From Bacteroidota bacterium (GTDB taxonomy: Bacteria > Bacteroidota > Ignavibacteria > Ignavibacteriales > Ignavibacteriaceae), in NCBI GenBank assembly GCA_020161395.1, contig JAIUOE010000002.1, forward strand, positions 248,001 to 312,000: a stretch of DNA of 64,000 nucleotides, read 5' to 3'. The position numbers and the translations under genes are program-made. Shown here piece by piece: positions 1 to 8,237 of this stretch (position 1 is its first letter; each line of letters starts with the position of its first letter). The notes under the pieces are model-generated. The model was not told the origin of the DNA, did no database searches, and saw only the letters and a program-made list of their open reading frames with translations.

Positions 1-19
1 TTTCTTTGTTTTCTGACAT
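1..19 (-). CDS. 5' end of next gene in the cytochrome operon (partial)
   Basis: An ATG on the minus strand at 19 is followed by MSENKE and then the window ends. An AGGAG ribosome site lies about 9 bases upstream, and the start is only 13 bases after the stop of the pentahaem cytochrome. In alternative complex III operons ActA is followed by the iron-sulfur/molybdopterin-like subunit ActB, so this may be actB. Six residues cannot show that, so the identity is inferred from position only. Confidence 0.5.
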
Positions 20-32
20 ATTCTGTTCGCTC

Positions 33-599
33 CTATCTGTGGCAAGCCCAGCAGTGCTCGGGCCCCTTGTTTACTTGTTTCAGATAAGGAAGTTTTTTCT
101 CAGGATTTCTGTGACAATCGAGGCATGCACCCATATTAAATGGATTAACCTGCGAAACTTTATCCATGTTTGCAACATCTCCGTGGCACGATTTGCAATC
201 GATGCCTTTTGATACATGCACGCTGTGGTTGAAATAGGCATATTCAGCGGTACGGTGAATTCGTTTCCAGGGGATTGGCTTGCCTGCTTTGTAATATTCG
301 GTGAGTTTGATGATCTCGGGTCGGTCCGTCCTTGCCTGCGTATGACAATTCATACAGACAGCAGCCGACGGAATACTTGCAAATCTTGTTTTTTCCACTC
401 CTGTATGGCAATATTGGCAGTCTATCTTCATCGTCCCTGCGTGAAGTTTATGAGAGAAATTGATCGGCTGATCAGGTGCATACCCGACTCCGTCTCTTTC
501 GGCTCGTGAGACATAATAAGTGGTTACAAAAGACGCAAGCGCCACGAATATCACTATCGGTAACCGTATTCGTAATAGATAGTCGATAAAACTGCTCAT
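33..599 (-). CDS. actA: Pentahaem c-type cytochrome, ActA-like subunit of alternative complex III
   Basis: The protein has 188 aa. One N-terminal membrane segment (about residues 11-30) is followed by a periplasmic domain with exactly five CXXCH haem motifs (about 61, 82, 135, 159 and 183). Extra histidines (NFSHKLH, FNHSVH) could be distal haem ligands. Length, five haems and one anchor match ActA, which in alternative complex III passes electrons from menaquinol to downstream carriers. The next gene starts directly after it, as expected for an actA-actB order. A multihaem c7/NrfH-like cytochrome of another complex is the alternative. The 270-base gap upstream (600-869) is AT-rich and presumably holds the promoter, but I see no clear consensus there. 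Confidence 0.8.
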   Translation of the reverse strand: MSSFIDYLLRIRLPIVIFVALASFVTTYYVSRAERDGVGYAPDQPINFSHKLHAGTMKIDCQYCHTGVEKTRFASIPSAAVCMNCHTQARTDRPEIIKLTEYYKAGKPIPWKRIHRTAEYAYFNHSVHVSKGIDCKSCHGDVANMDKVSQVNPFNMGACLDCHRNPEKKLPYLKQVNKGPEHCWACHR

Positions 600-869
600 C
601 GCTTACCTTTGCTTAAATTACTGAAAAAATTACGAGTTAAAATAAAATTTGAGGAAGGTGTGGCAGACCTGATATTCTTCGCTGCATTACCTGAAGAATG
701 AAATTGATATAAGGAAATGATGTAATTGTGTATCAATTTGTCGTTATAAACGCGAATTTCTGAATAAATAATTAGCTAATTGAAAGTTTTTTTTGCGGAT
801 TTGTATTAAAGTAACTCCAAAAATTAACAAATTTCCCTTAAAAAAAGAAAAATTTTTCTGATTTTGGAA

Positions 870-2198
870 CTAATTTTTGTGCCTTTTGTAAGACCTGTTT
901 AGAAATGTAGCCAAATGAAGCACTTCCACGGCTTGTTCGTGCTTTTTTACACCGTGTTTTATCTGCCCCATACAACCCGGATTTGCCATCACGACCACTT
1001 CCGAATCGTTGTTTTTGATATTTTCCATCTTCCTTTCCAGAAAATGGAGTGCATCGTCATATCTCGCCACATTGTATATGCCCGCACTTCCACAACACCA
1101 GGATGCTTCCTCGAGTTCTGAAAATTTTATTAATTTTACCGACTTCAAAATCTCGCGGGGTTGTTTTGTAACTTTCTGAGTATGAGCAAGATGACAGGCA
1201 TCATGATAGGTGACGGTTCCTTCAAATTCATAATTTTCAGATCTGAATCCGGTTTCGTGAAGAAACTCGGAGATATCTTTAACCTTCGACGAAAATTCCG
1301 CAGCTTTCCGGGAAATGTCGTCTGAAACTGTGTCGTTTTCTCCTCCGGAAAAAATATGACCATACTCTTTCATATAAGCGCCACAGCCGGCGGAATTGGA
1401 GATGAGGAAGTCATATTTGTACCGTCCAAAGAGTTCCATCGTCTTTTGAGCCAGTTCCATCCCCTTTCTTTGTTCACCGTTATGTGCATGGAGAGACCCA
1501 CAACATCCCTGACCCCTGGGAATGACCACTTCGCAACCATGCTGCAACAGCACCTCGAGTGTATCGGAATTTATGTCAGCGAAAGCAACATCCATCAGGC
1601 AGCCAAGCGGAAGCAACACCCGGTATCTTACAGGCTCTGCAGGTGTGTATATCTCATGCATCATGTCGCTGCTGAATCTCTTTGACATTTTTGGGGAGAG
1701 ACTGTCCACCTGCCCAAGGTTACCGCCCAGTATTTTAAAAAAGCCAATATTGTGGAGAAAATCCTGAATCCCGGTGTTCTGGTAAAAATAGAGAATTTTT
1801 GCAACGAACTTTAGCAGGCTTTGATTTGCAACAATAAAGTTAAGTCCGGCCCGTCTGATGAGCCTGACCATGAACGGTTCAAGATTCTGTATCGAGACTT
1901 CTTCCCGGGCTGCCTCTACTATTGACCCGTATTTGACTCCTGCCGGACAGGCAGTTTCACATGCCTGACAGTCGAGACAGAAATTGATTTCATTGATGAA
2001 TGTTTTATTTATCTCCAGTTTCCCCTCTGCAACACTCTTTATAAGGCGTATTCTGCCACGGGGCGATGATGATTCAAGTCTGGTGATGGAATAAGTTGGA
2101 CATGTAGGAAGACACATGCCACAGTGCATGCACTGAGCAAGAATATCATCGGAGATAATCGCTTTGGAAAGGGTTTGTTGAAGTGGCGATTCGCTCAT
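870..2198 (-). CDS. glcF: Glycolate/D-lactate oxidase iron-sulfur subunit (GlcF-like)
   Basis: The protein has 442 aa. Two ferredoxin-type 4Fe-4S motifs lie near the N terminus (Cys 23/26/29/33 and Cys 74/77/80/84). Two CCG domains follow, with QGCCGS and SWCCGSAG as their cores; these are typical of GlcF and LldE/heterodisulfide-reductase-like proteins. With the flavoprotein GlcD it would oxidise glycolate or D-lactate and hand the electrons to the quinone pool at the membrane. It starts one base after the stop of glcD, so the two are translated as a pair. The substrate (glycolate or D-lactate) cannot be told from sequence. Confidence 0.88.
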   Translation of the reverse strand: MSESPLQQTLSKAIISDDILAQCMHCGMCLPTCPTYSITRLESSSPRGRIRLIKSVAEGKLEINKTFINEINFCLDCQACETACPAGVKYGSIVEAAREEVSIQNLEPFMVRLIRRAGLNFIVANQSLLKFVAKILYFYQNTGIQDFLHNIGFFKILGGNLGQVDSLSPKMSKRFSSDMMHEIYTPAEPVRYRVLLPLGCLMDVAFADINSDTLEVLLQHGCEVVIPRGQGCCGSLHAHNGEQRKGMELAQKTMELFGRYKYDFLISNSAGCGAYMKEYGHIFSGGENDTVSDDISRKAAEFSSKVKDISEFLHETGFRSENYEFEGTVTYHDACHLAHTQKVTKQPREILKSVKLIKFSELEEASWCCGSAGIYNVARYDDALHFLERKMENIKNNDSEVVVMANPGCMGQIKHGVKKHEQAVEVLHLATFLNRSYKRHKN

Positions 2199-2199
2199 T

Positions 2200-3651
2200 T
2201 TAGTGATTATGGGAGTGAGTAAAAGAGTCGATATCCTCCCGCCTTACAGGCATTGCCCCTTCACATTTTGGAGACATGGTAAGAATTTTACCCGGATTGA
2301 GTACATTGTTCTCATCCAGCGTGCCTTTAATCTTCTTCATAAATTCCACTCCCGTCGAACCTGCGACAGCTTCGAGGAATTGCTTTTTGGCAATGCCAGT
2401 ACCGTGTTCACCGGTAATCGTTCCGCCAAGTTTGATAGCTTCATTAAATATGTAGTCGAAAGCCCTGTGAGCATTGGAAATTCCCTTTTGGTCCCGTTCG
2501 TCTGTCAAACAGGTTGGATGAAGGTTGCCATCTCCGGCATGTCCAAAATTTCCGATAACCACATCAAAACTCTTTGCTGCATCTCTGACCTTTTCAATCA
2601 TAACGGGCAGTTCACTTCTTGGGACGGTTGCATCCTCAAGAATTGTTGTCGGTTTCACTCTTGCGAGAGAGCTGAAAGCACTTCTGCGTGCTGATTTAAG
2701 CACCAGTGCCTCATTTTCATTTGATGCAACTTTAACGAACGACGAATTATTCTTTTTTAATGCTGCCAGAACCAGTGATGCATCTTCGTCAACTTCGGCA
2801 CCCTTCCCGTCGAGTTCGATAATAAGTATCGCTTCACTGTTTCTTGGGAGACCGATACCTGTATAATCTTCAACGCAGTTTATCGTGGTGTGATCGAGAA
2901 ATTCCATCATTGCAGGAACAACATGAGCTGCGATGATATCGGACACAGCTTTCCCGCTGTCCAGTAAAGTATCAAAATATGCAGTCATAGTGATCGATTT
3001 CTGAGGTTTCGGGATAAGCTTAAGCAACACCTTGGTAAATATTCCGAGTGTCCCCTCGCTCCCGATCATCACATCTTTAAGATTGTAACCCGCAACATCC
3101 TTTACATTTTTCCCGCCAACGACAAGTAATTCGCCATTTGGCATGATCGCCTCAAAACCAAGTACGAAGTTTTTTGTAACGCCATACTTCAAACCCCTCA
3201 AACCGCCGGCATTTTCAGCAACATTTCCACCAATTGTGCAAATTTTCATGCTCCCGGGGTCTGGTGGATAAAAGAGTCCCATCTTTTCCACTTTATTCTG
3301 CAGGGTTTCAGTTATTACCCCTGGTTCAACCCAGGCAGTGAGATTTTCATTGTCGATTTCCATAATTTTATCCCATCGTGTCATAACAAGTACGACGGAA
3401 TTTTCCACAGGTACAGAGCCTCCGCTCAATCCGGTACCGGATCCACGGGGAACAACTGCAAATTTTTCCTCATTGGCGAGTTTCATGATTGCAGCGATTT
3501 GTCCGGCATTTTCCGGAAAAACCACTGCTTCGGGTAATTGTCTTAAAATCGGTGTGCCGTCGTAAGAATAGGCTTCTTTGTGAACAGGATCGAGCAGGAG
3601 GTTTTTTTTGGTTACTATCTCTCCCAGTTTGGAGAGAGTTGAATCTTTCAT
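2200..3651 (-). CDS. glcD: FAD-linked oxidase, glycolate/D-lactate dehydrogenase subunit (GlcD-like)
   Basis: The protein has 483 aa, the usual GlcD length. It shows the FAD-binding PP-loop (PRGSGTGLSGGS, about residues 68-79), a conserved IGGNVAENAGG segment, and the C-terminal signatures GHAGDGNLHP and TGEHGTG of the FAD_oxidase_C family. It catalyses oxidation of a 2-hydroxy acid to the 2-oxo acid. Its ATG overlaps the stop of the upstream zinc-ribbon gene by 4 bases, and glcF follows after one base, so all three look co-translated. No membrane segment is visible; the complex would attach through partners. Confidence 0.9.
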   Translation of the reverse strand: MKDSTLSKLGEIVTKKNLLLDPVHKEAYSYDGTPILRQLPEAVVFPENAGQIAAIMKLANEEKFAVVPRGSGTGLSGGSVPVENSVVLVMTRWDKIMEIDNENLTAWVEPGVITETLQNKVEKMGLFYPPDPGSMKICTIGGNVAENAGGLRGLKYGVTKNFVLGFEAIMPNGELLVVGGKNVKDVAGYNLKDVMIGSEGTLGIFTKVLLKLIPKPQKSITMTAYFDTLLDSGKAVSDIIAAHVVPAMMEFLDHTTINCVEDYTGIGLPRNSEAILIIELDGKGAEVDEDASLVLAALKKNNSSFVKVASNENEALVLKSARRSAFSSLARVKPTTILEDATVPRSELPVMIEKVRDAAKSFDVVIGNFGHAGDGNLHPTCLTDERDQKGISNAHRAFDYIFNEAIKLGGTITGEHGTGIAKKQFLEAVAGSTGVEFMKKIKGTLDENNVLNPGKILTMSPKCEGAMPVRREDIDSFTHSHNH

Positions 3652-3953
3652 TTGACGAATCTCTGTATTACGAATTTAACCGCATAGCCGGTTGCAAGTG
3701 CTATTGCGAGATATGTGACTATTAGTTTTACCCCATCCATTGTTATAACGAATGTCGATTTATATCCCCTCCAGCCACAATTTGTACATCTGTAAATCTT
3801 GAACCAGGTCAGATTTTTAATTGCCCCTTCCAACAGACTTCGGGTTTTTGACCTTCTTAATGTATTATACTGCTTGCATGAGGGACATTTTGAAAAGGAC
3901 GCATCCCTGTGAAAAACTACTTTCTTCGATTTTAATCTTCGTTTTTGAGCCAT
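3648..3953 (-). CDS. Small zinc-ribbon membrane protein of unknown function
   Basis: The protein has 101 aa. A basic N terminus (MAQKRRLKSKK) precedes two cysteine pairs (CPSC about residue 23, CTNC about residue 57) that look like a zinc ribbon. One C-terminal hydrophobic segment (about residues 74-95) ends in basic residues. A tail-anchored zinc-ribbon protein is the simplest reading. It lies between ctp and glcD and overlaps glcD by 4 bases, but the neighbours do not reveal a role. I do not recognise a named family. Confidence 0.7.
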   Translation of the reverse strand: MAQKRRLKSKKVVFHRDASFSKCPSCKQYNTLRRSKTRSLLEGAIKNLTWFKIYRCTNCGWRGYKSTFVITMDGVKLIVTYLAIALATGYAVKFVIQRFVK

Positions 3954-5615
3954 TTATTTGATTGCCAGTATTTTTCGATAAAGTGGTTTGTTGTTGATTA
4001 TATCAAGTGCGGTCTTGAATTGCAGGTCATTTATTAGTTTGTATCTGATTCTGAAACCGCTGTTGTGGTATCTGCCCGAAAGTTCGGTGAGAAGCTCTGT
4101 CGCAATTTCGTCCTTCTGAAAACGAAGAATATCTTTGGATATGCTGCCAATCTCTTTTGATAATTCATCAAATTTGACTTGCAAATGTACATAATTTTTA
4201 TCTTGTCCGAAAGTTTTAACAAGCTCTTCGAGCTGGCTGCTCTTCGGATGTCTAAATTTATATTTCTTTAAATCCAAAAACTCCCTGAATTCTGCAAAAA
4301 GCTTCTCACTCTTCATTTCGCTAAAATTACTGTTTTTGTGCTTCTCGTAGTATGAATTCACAAATTCAAAAATGAGTCCCTTTGCCAAAAGATCTTTTAA
4401 CAGATCCGATTTCTCCGGGGAAACAACTATGGAATCAGGTACAATTCCCCCTCCACTGTAGACAAGGCGGTTGTTTTTTGTTCGAAATAGTGCCGTAAGC
4501 ACGGAATCATGCTTTCCGATAACCTTGTTTTGTGAAGCATAATCAATTTTTTGAATACTTCTGCCCGAGGGTGTGTAGTACCTTGAGGTGGTTATCTTTA
4601 ATGAAGTGTTAAAACTTAGCGAAGTGATGGTCTGGACAAGCCCCTTGCCGAAAGATTTTTCACCAATCAACACAGCCCGGTCATAGTCCTGTAATGCTCC
4701 TGCCACAATTTCAGAGGCAGACGCAGAACCGTCATCTATCAAAACTGCCATTTCCACTTTTCCGAGTAACGGCTCCTGCTCAGCAAAAAATTTCCTGATA
4801 GAGACAGAATCGCGCCCTTTTGTGGTGACAATCAGACTGCCTTTCTCAAGGAATTTGTTCGAAACATCGATAGCCATATCAAGCAGTCCACCCGGATTTC
4901 CCCGCAAATCAAGAATAACTGATTCAATTTTTCTTACCGAAGCGAGTTTTGCAATTTCACTTCTCAACTCTTCTCCGGCTGTTCGTGTAAATCCTGATAA
5001 TTTGATATACACATTCGAAGAGTTTTCGGGCACAAATCCGGCGTATGTTACATTCTTTACGACGATTTCTTCCCTCATCAGAGTGAAACTTAGTGTGTCG
5101 GCAGGTTCGCCTCTCCTCACTTTCAAATCGACAAAAGTGCCGGGAGTACCTTTCACGAGCTTTGAAATTTCGTCATAGTTGGCGGGTGAAACCCTCGTGC
5201 CTGCCACTTCATGAAGCGCATCCCCGGGAAGCAATCCCTGTTTTTGAGCCGAATAGCCATCAAGAATTTCAATTATGAGGACATTCTCTCCCCTTATGCC
5301 AACCGTAATCCCGATACCGCCGTACTTCCCTTTTGTCATCAGTTCAATATCGTCCTGCCGCTTCTCGTCGATAAATGTGGTATAAGGATCAAGTTCCTTC
5401 AACATTCCCCTGATACCGGCACGAATAAACTCTTCAGCATTGATTTCGTCCACATAATTCAGCGTAATTTCTTTGTAAACCCGGCTGAAAATGTCAATAT
5501 TTTTGCCAATCTCATAGTAGATGTCACCAAAAGTTGAGTACGCTCCGAGTGACAGGCTGACAGCAAAAAATATTACGAGCCACTCGGCTCTTTTTTTAAA
5601 AAAGTTTTTATTCAA
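3954..5615 (-). CDS. ctpA: C-terminal processing peptidase, S41 family (Prc/CtpA)
   Basis: The protein has 553 aa, with an N-terminal signal anchor (about residues 12-28). A PDZ domain (about 95-180; GIGITVG, GLLPGD) is followed by the S41 protease core. That core has DLRGNPGG (about 236-243), the catalytic serine in GSASASE (about 296-302) and the catalytic lysine in FGKG (about 322-325). These enzymes trim C termini of periplasmic proteins. A long C-terminal extension (about 390-553, mostly helical and charged) is typical of the longer Prc-like members. The start overlaps the end of tmk by 4 bases, so it belongs to the same transcript. Confidence 0.9.
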   Translation of the reverse strand: MNKNFFKKRAEWLVIFFAVSLSLGAYSTFGDIYYEIGKNIDIFSRVYKEITLNYVDEINAEEFIRAGIRGMLKELDPYTTFIDEKRQDDIELMTKGKYGGIGITVGIRGENVLIIEILDGYSAQKQGLLPGDALHEVAGTRVSPANYDEISKLVKGTPGTFVDLKVRRGEPADTLSFTLMREEIVVKNVTYAGFVPENSSNVYIKLSGFTRTAGEELRSEIAKLASVRKIESVILDLRGNPGGLLDMAIDVSNKFLEKGSLIVTTKGRDSVSIRKFFAEQEPLLGKVEMAVLIDDGSASASEIVAGALQDYDRAVLIGEKSFGKGLVQTITSLSFNTSLKITTSRYYTPSGRSIQKIDYASQNKVIGKHDSVLTALFRTKNNRLVYSGGGIVPDSIVVSPEKSDLLKDLLAKGLIFEFVNSYYEKHKNSNFSEMKSEKLFAEFREFLDLKKYKFRHPKSSQLEELVKTFGQDKNYVHLQVKFDELSKEIGSISKDILRFQKDEIATELLTELSGRYHNSGFRIRYKLINDLQFKTALDIINNKPLYRKILAIK

Positions 5616-6259
5616 AGCAACTCCCGGTTTTTCTTTTCAACACTGAAATTCATCGTCTCATTTAAAATCTTTACAATATCCAGATGTATCTCCGTGGCAT
5701 CTCTCTCACCGTTCACCGGTTTTATCCTGTCGGGAAATTCCATGGAGATTCTTTCGTAACCGTCAATAACTTTTTTATAAAAATGGTCGTTCGATTTCTC
5801 TATTCTGTCAAGTTCGGCAGCGCAGGCATGTTTTCTGCGCGATGATTCTTCAATTGATATTTTCAGGTAAAAGGTAATATCCGGAACAGTTCCACCGGTA
5901 GCAATCTCGTTTATCTTTTTAACAGCATCGCCGTTCAGTCCCCTTCCAAATCCCTGATATGCAGTCGTTGAGTCATGAAAACGGTCCGCAATTACAACCG
6001 CACCTTCGTTTAACAGGGGCCTGATTACTTCTCTCACAACCTGGGCTCTTGCACCCGAAAAAAGAAATATTTCGGTTTCGTCACACATTTCAAAGTGTTT
6101 CTTGTTCAGCAATATTTCTCTGATTTTTTCGGAAATTTGCGTTCCACCCGGTTCACGAACTATATGGACTTTCCTGCCAAGACGCTCGAGATAATCTCTT
6201 AAGAGGTTTATTTGTGTGGTCTTGCCACAAAAATCGATTCCTTCAAAACTTATAAACAT
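5612..6259 (-). CDS. tmk: Thymidylate kinase (dTMP kinase)
   Basis: The protein has 215 aa, the usual length for Tmk. The P-loop reads FEGIDFCGKTTQ (about residues 4-15). The DR(Y/F) motif is present as ADRFHDSTTAYQG, and REPGG is present near residue 36. It phosphorylates dTMP to dTDP. The first P-loop Gly/Ser pair is Phe-Cys here; a Phe at this place occurs in Bacteroidota-type enzymes. The gene lies 4 bases after the YbbR gene and overlaps ctpA by 4 bases. Its length and motifs are intact, so it should be functional. Confidence 0.93.
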   Translation of the reverse strand: MFISFEGIDFCGKTTQINLLRDYLERLGRKVHIVREPGGTQISEKIREILLNKKHFEMCDETEIFLFSGARAQVVREVIRPLLNEGAVVIADRFHDSTTAYQGFGRGLNGDAVKKINEIATGGTVPDITFYLKISIEESSRRKHACAAELDRIEKSNDHFYKKVIDGYERISMEFPDRIKPVNGERDATEIHLDIVKILNETMNFSVEKKNRELL

Positions 6260-6263
6260 GCTG

Positions 6264-7172
6264 CTACTGCTTTACTAAATATTTAATTCTGGGTGGTTTT
6301 ACATCGATAAAAGTAATGTTGTCCGGAAGCACTATATTTGGCAATGCGGTTCCTGTGGAATCATTCACCAGTTCTCTGTAATTTAACAGAGCTTTTACTT
6401 CTTCCGGTTTTAACGCCCCGATTCTGTCGATACCACCTCTTACAACAACCGTAACTTCCTCCGGCACGAGTACCACTTCCTTACCCTGAGGATTCTCTAT
6501 AACCACAAGCCTGACTCCCTCGATCTCTTTGTCTGCAATTTTTTGTACATCAATTTCTGCAGTAACTTTGCCGGGAAAGATTTCAAGTCCATCAACCAGA
6601 TCAAGATTAATCTCGACTGTGGTCTTCTCTTTCAAACCGGTTAATTCAAATCTTTGAGATTTTATCGATCTGATTTTATCCGTCAGTTGTTTGCTCCCTT
6701 TTATCCTGACCCGGTCAGGAGTTATTTTTACTTTGCTCGCCAATCCGAATCCTTCTTCATACTGCAACACCAGATCGAGTGTTACGGGTTTTTCGGCATA
6801 CTCCACTTCCTCCGTTTTTATTTTGAGAAACGAAGGTGAAATATCAACAATTGTAAAGTCGGATGAAAGCCACCCGTTTTCGGCAATCAGGGTTCGAAGA
6901 TTTATCTCCGAATTGACATTCTCTTTCGATATGGGAATTACGAATTTATTTTCCGGATTGAAATAGAGGGATATAAATTTCCAGCCGGAACCTCTTAACT
7001 TCACATTAACATATCTGGGAATGGTGTAGTCGACAGCCAGATTAGGGGGCAGGTTTGTGTAGGCTATCGGAATGGATGAATTTAAATAAAAATCACCGGA
7101 CAAGGTTATGAATATCCATGCCCCGGCAGCTAAAAGCAGGGAGACAATTATTGATGGCAGATTTTGCTTCAT
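6264..7172 (-). CDS. YbbR-domain membrane protein (CdaR-like)
   Basis: The protein has 302 aa. One N-terminal membrane segment (about residues 8-26) precedes three or so YbbR-like repeats of roughly 80 residues, recognisable from recurring patterns such as VNVKLRGSGW, VRIKGSKQL and VTVVVRGGID. In Firmicutes the YbbR protein CdaR regulates the diadenylate cyclase CdaA encoded beside it. No cyclase gene is seen here, so the same role is not supported. It lies 4 bases upstream of tmk in one leftward transcript. Confidence 0.8.
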   Translation of the reverse strand: MKQNLPSIIVSLLLAAGAWIFITLSGDFYLNSSIPIAYTNLPPNLAVDYTIPRYVNVKLRGSGWKFISLYFNPENKFVIPISKENVNSEINLRTLIAENGWLSSDFTIVDISPSFLKIKTEEVEYAEKPVTLDLVLQYEEGFGLASKVKITPDRVRIKGSKQLTDKIRSIKSQRFELTGLKEKTTVEINLDLVDGLEIFPGKVTAEIDVQKIADKEIEGVRLVVIENPQGKEVVLVPEEVTVVVRGGIDRIGALKPEEVKALLNYRELVNDSTGTALPNIVLPDNITFIDVKPPRIKYLVKQ

Positions 7173-7207
7173 TACTGAGTGCCGTGGATCCCGGGTCTTT
7201 TATCCGT

Positions 7208-7870
7208 TCAGGATCCTTTGCCTAAAGCAGCGAAAAGCCTGAGCAATTCTTCTTTATTGGCAACCGAAATCTCCCTCCCTTTTATCGGGAAACCGGCGGT
7301 CGATCTGGCAAGAGTTCTTAAATCGGTTACCTTCATGTCCTCCAATCCGGCAGGCAATGAAACTTTTGTCACTTCCGGTCGCTGTTTCGGTTCCGGTTTC
7401 GCTTTTGGAGGAGTCACCGGTTTTGCACTTTCAGTCACAGCCGTTTTAGTAACTACAACTTTCGGTTGAAGCGGTGGTGAAGGTACATCTTTCGAAACAG
7501 GTCGGGGTGGTTCTCCTGATGACTTTGGGGTCACAACAGTAGTTTCCCGTGATTTCTCAATTTTTACACTCTCAACAGGCTCCGCTTTTTCAATCACACC
7601 CGGAACAATAAAATCCAGTTGCAGATCAGGGCGGGGTATAACATGGGTGGATACAAGTTCACCAACCCGCGAAGCAGCGGCTGCACCGGCTTCCACCGCC
7701 GTTTTCACAGCCGCTGTTTCACCAATTATTTTAATTGTTATGAGTGCCGGATTGGTTTTTTCTCTCCCGATCAGTTTCACATTGGCTGCCTTGCACATCG
7801 CATCGGCAGCTTCAATGGCTCCTACCAATCCTTTCGTTTCTACCAATCCCAGTGCGGGTTGCTGTTTCAA
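7208..7870 (-). CDS. BMC-H shell protein with long linker and C-terminal Rho-N/SAP-like domain
   Basis: The protein has 220 aa. Residues 1-90 are a BMC domain of the hexamer-forming PduA/EutM type ([34 protein letters not shown]). Residues about 95-170 are a Pro/Lys/Val-rich linker. The last 45 residues (LEDMKVTDLRTLAR...NKEELLRLFAAL) resemble the short helical Rho-N/SAP fold used to bind nucleic acid or partner proteins. The start is a TTG with AGGA five bases upstream. It lies 11 bases after a normal BMC-H gene. Tailed BMC-H proteins such as EutK are known, but EutK has a different tail. The function of the tail is inferred from pattern only. Confidence 0.8.
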   Translation of the reverse strand: MKQQPALGLVETKGLVGAIEAADAMCKAANVKLIGREKTNPALITIKIIGETAAVKTAVEAGAAAASRVGELVSTHVIPRPDLQLDFIVPGVIEKAEPVESVKIEKSRETTVVTPKSSGEPPRPVSKDVPSPPLQPKVVVTKTAVTESAKPVTPPKAKPEPKQRPEVTKVSLPAGLEDMKVTDLRTLARSTAGFPIKGREISVANKEELLRLFAALGKGS

Positions 7871-7881
7871 TTTTGTCCTGC

Positions 7882-8163
7882 TTATTTTGGTCTGTTAGGA
7901 ATGATCAGTTCTACATCGCTGTGTGGTCTTGGAATTACATGAACAGATACAAGTTCACCAACTCTCTGAGCTGCAGCAGCACCGGCATCCGTGGCTGCCT
8001 TCACAGCACCGACATCTCCGCGTACCATTACAGTTACATAACCACCACCGATGGTCTCTTTTCCAATCAATTCAACATTGGCGGCTTTAACCATTGCGTC
8101 TGCAGCCTCGATTGCGCCAACCAATCCTTTTGTTTCGATCATTCCTAAAGCATCTAATGCCAT
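7882..8163 (-). CDS. BMC-H microcompartment shell protein (PduA/EutM/CsoS1-like)
   Basis: The protein has 93 aa, a single BMC domain and the normal length for a hexameric shell tile. It shows the family core [16 protein letters not shown], a GGG-containing pore-loop region ([11 protein letters not shown]) and the conserved end [14 protein letters not shown] good ribosome site (GGAG, 6 bases before ATG) and a candidate promoter lie upstream. No enzyme of a known microcompartment pathway is encoded nearby, so this is a satellite shell locus and the cargo must be elsewhere. It is the first gene of the long leftward run towards glcF. Confidence 0.93.
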   Translation of the reverse strand: MALDALGMIETKGLVGAIEAADAMVKAANVELIGKETIGGGYVTVMVRGDVGAVKAATDAGAAAAQRVGELVSVHVIPRPHSDVELIIPNRPK

Positions 8164-8197
8164 TATCTTCTCCGAAATTTATGTTATTTTGAACTAT

Positions 8198-8226
8198 AAA
8201 ATAGTCAGTAGAACAATAATAGTCAA
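8198..8226 (-). promoter_or_regulatory. Candidate promoter of the BMC gene run
   Basis: Read on the minus strand, TTGACT is followed by 17 bases and then TATTTT, ending 35 bases before the ATG of the first shell gene. The pattern fits a housekeeping -35/-10 pair. No mapping data exist, and Bacteroidota relatives often use other consensus elements. Confidence 0.45.
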
Positions 8227-8237
8227 TTTAATTCTTA

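Noticed and set aside
6-509. Plus-strand frames over the cytochrome gene
   Set aside because: They are antisense shadows; the minus frame carries five haem motifs.
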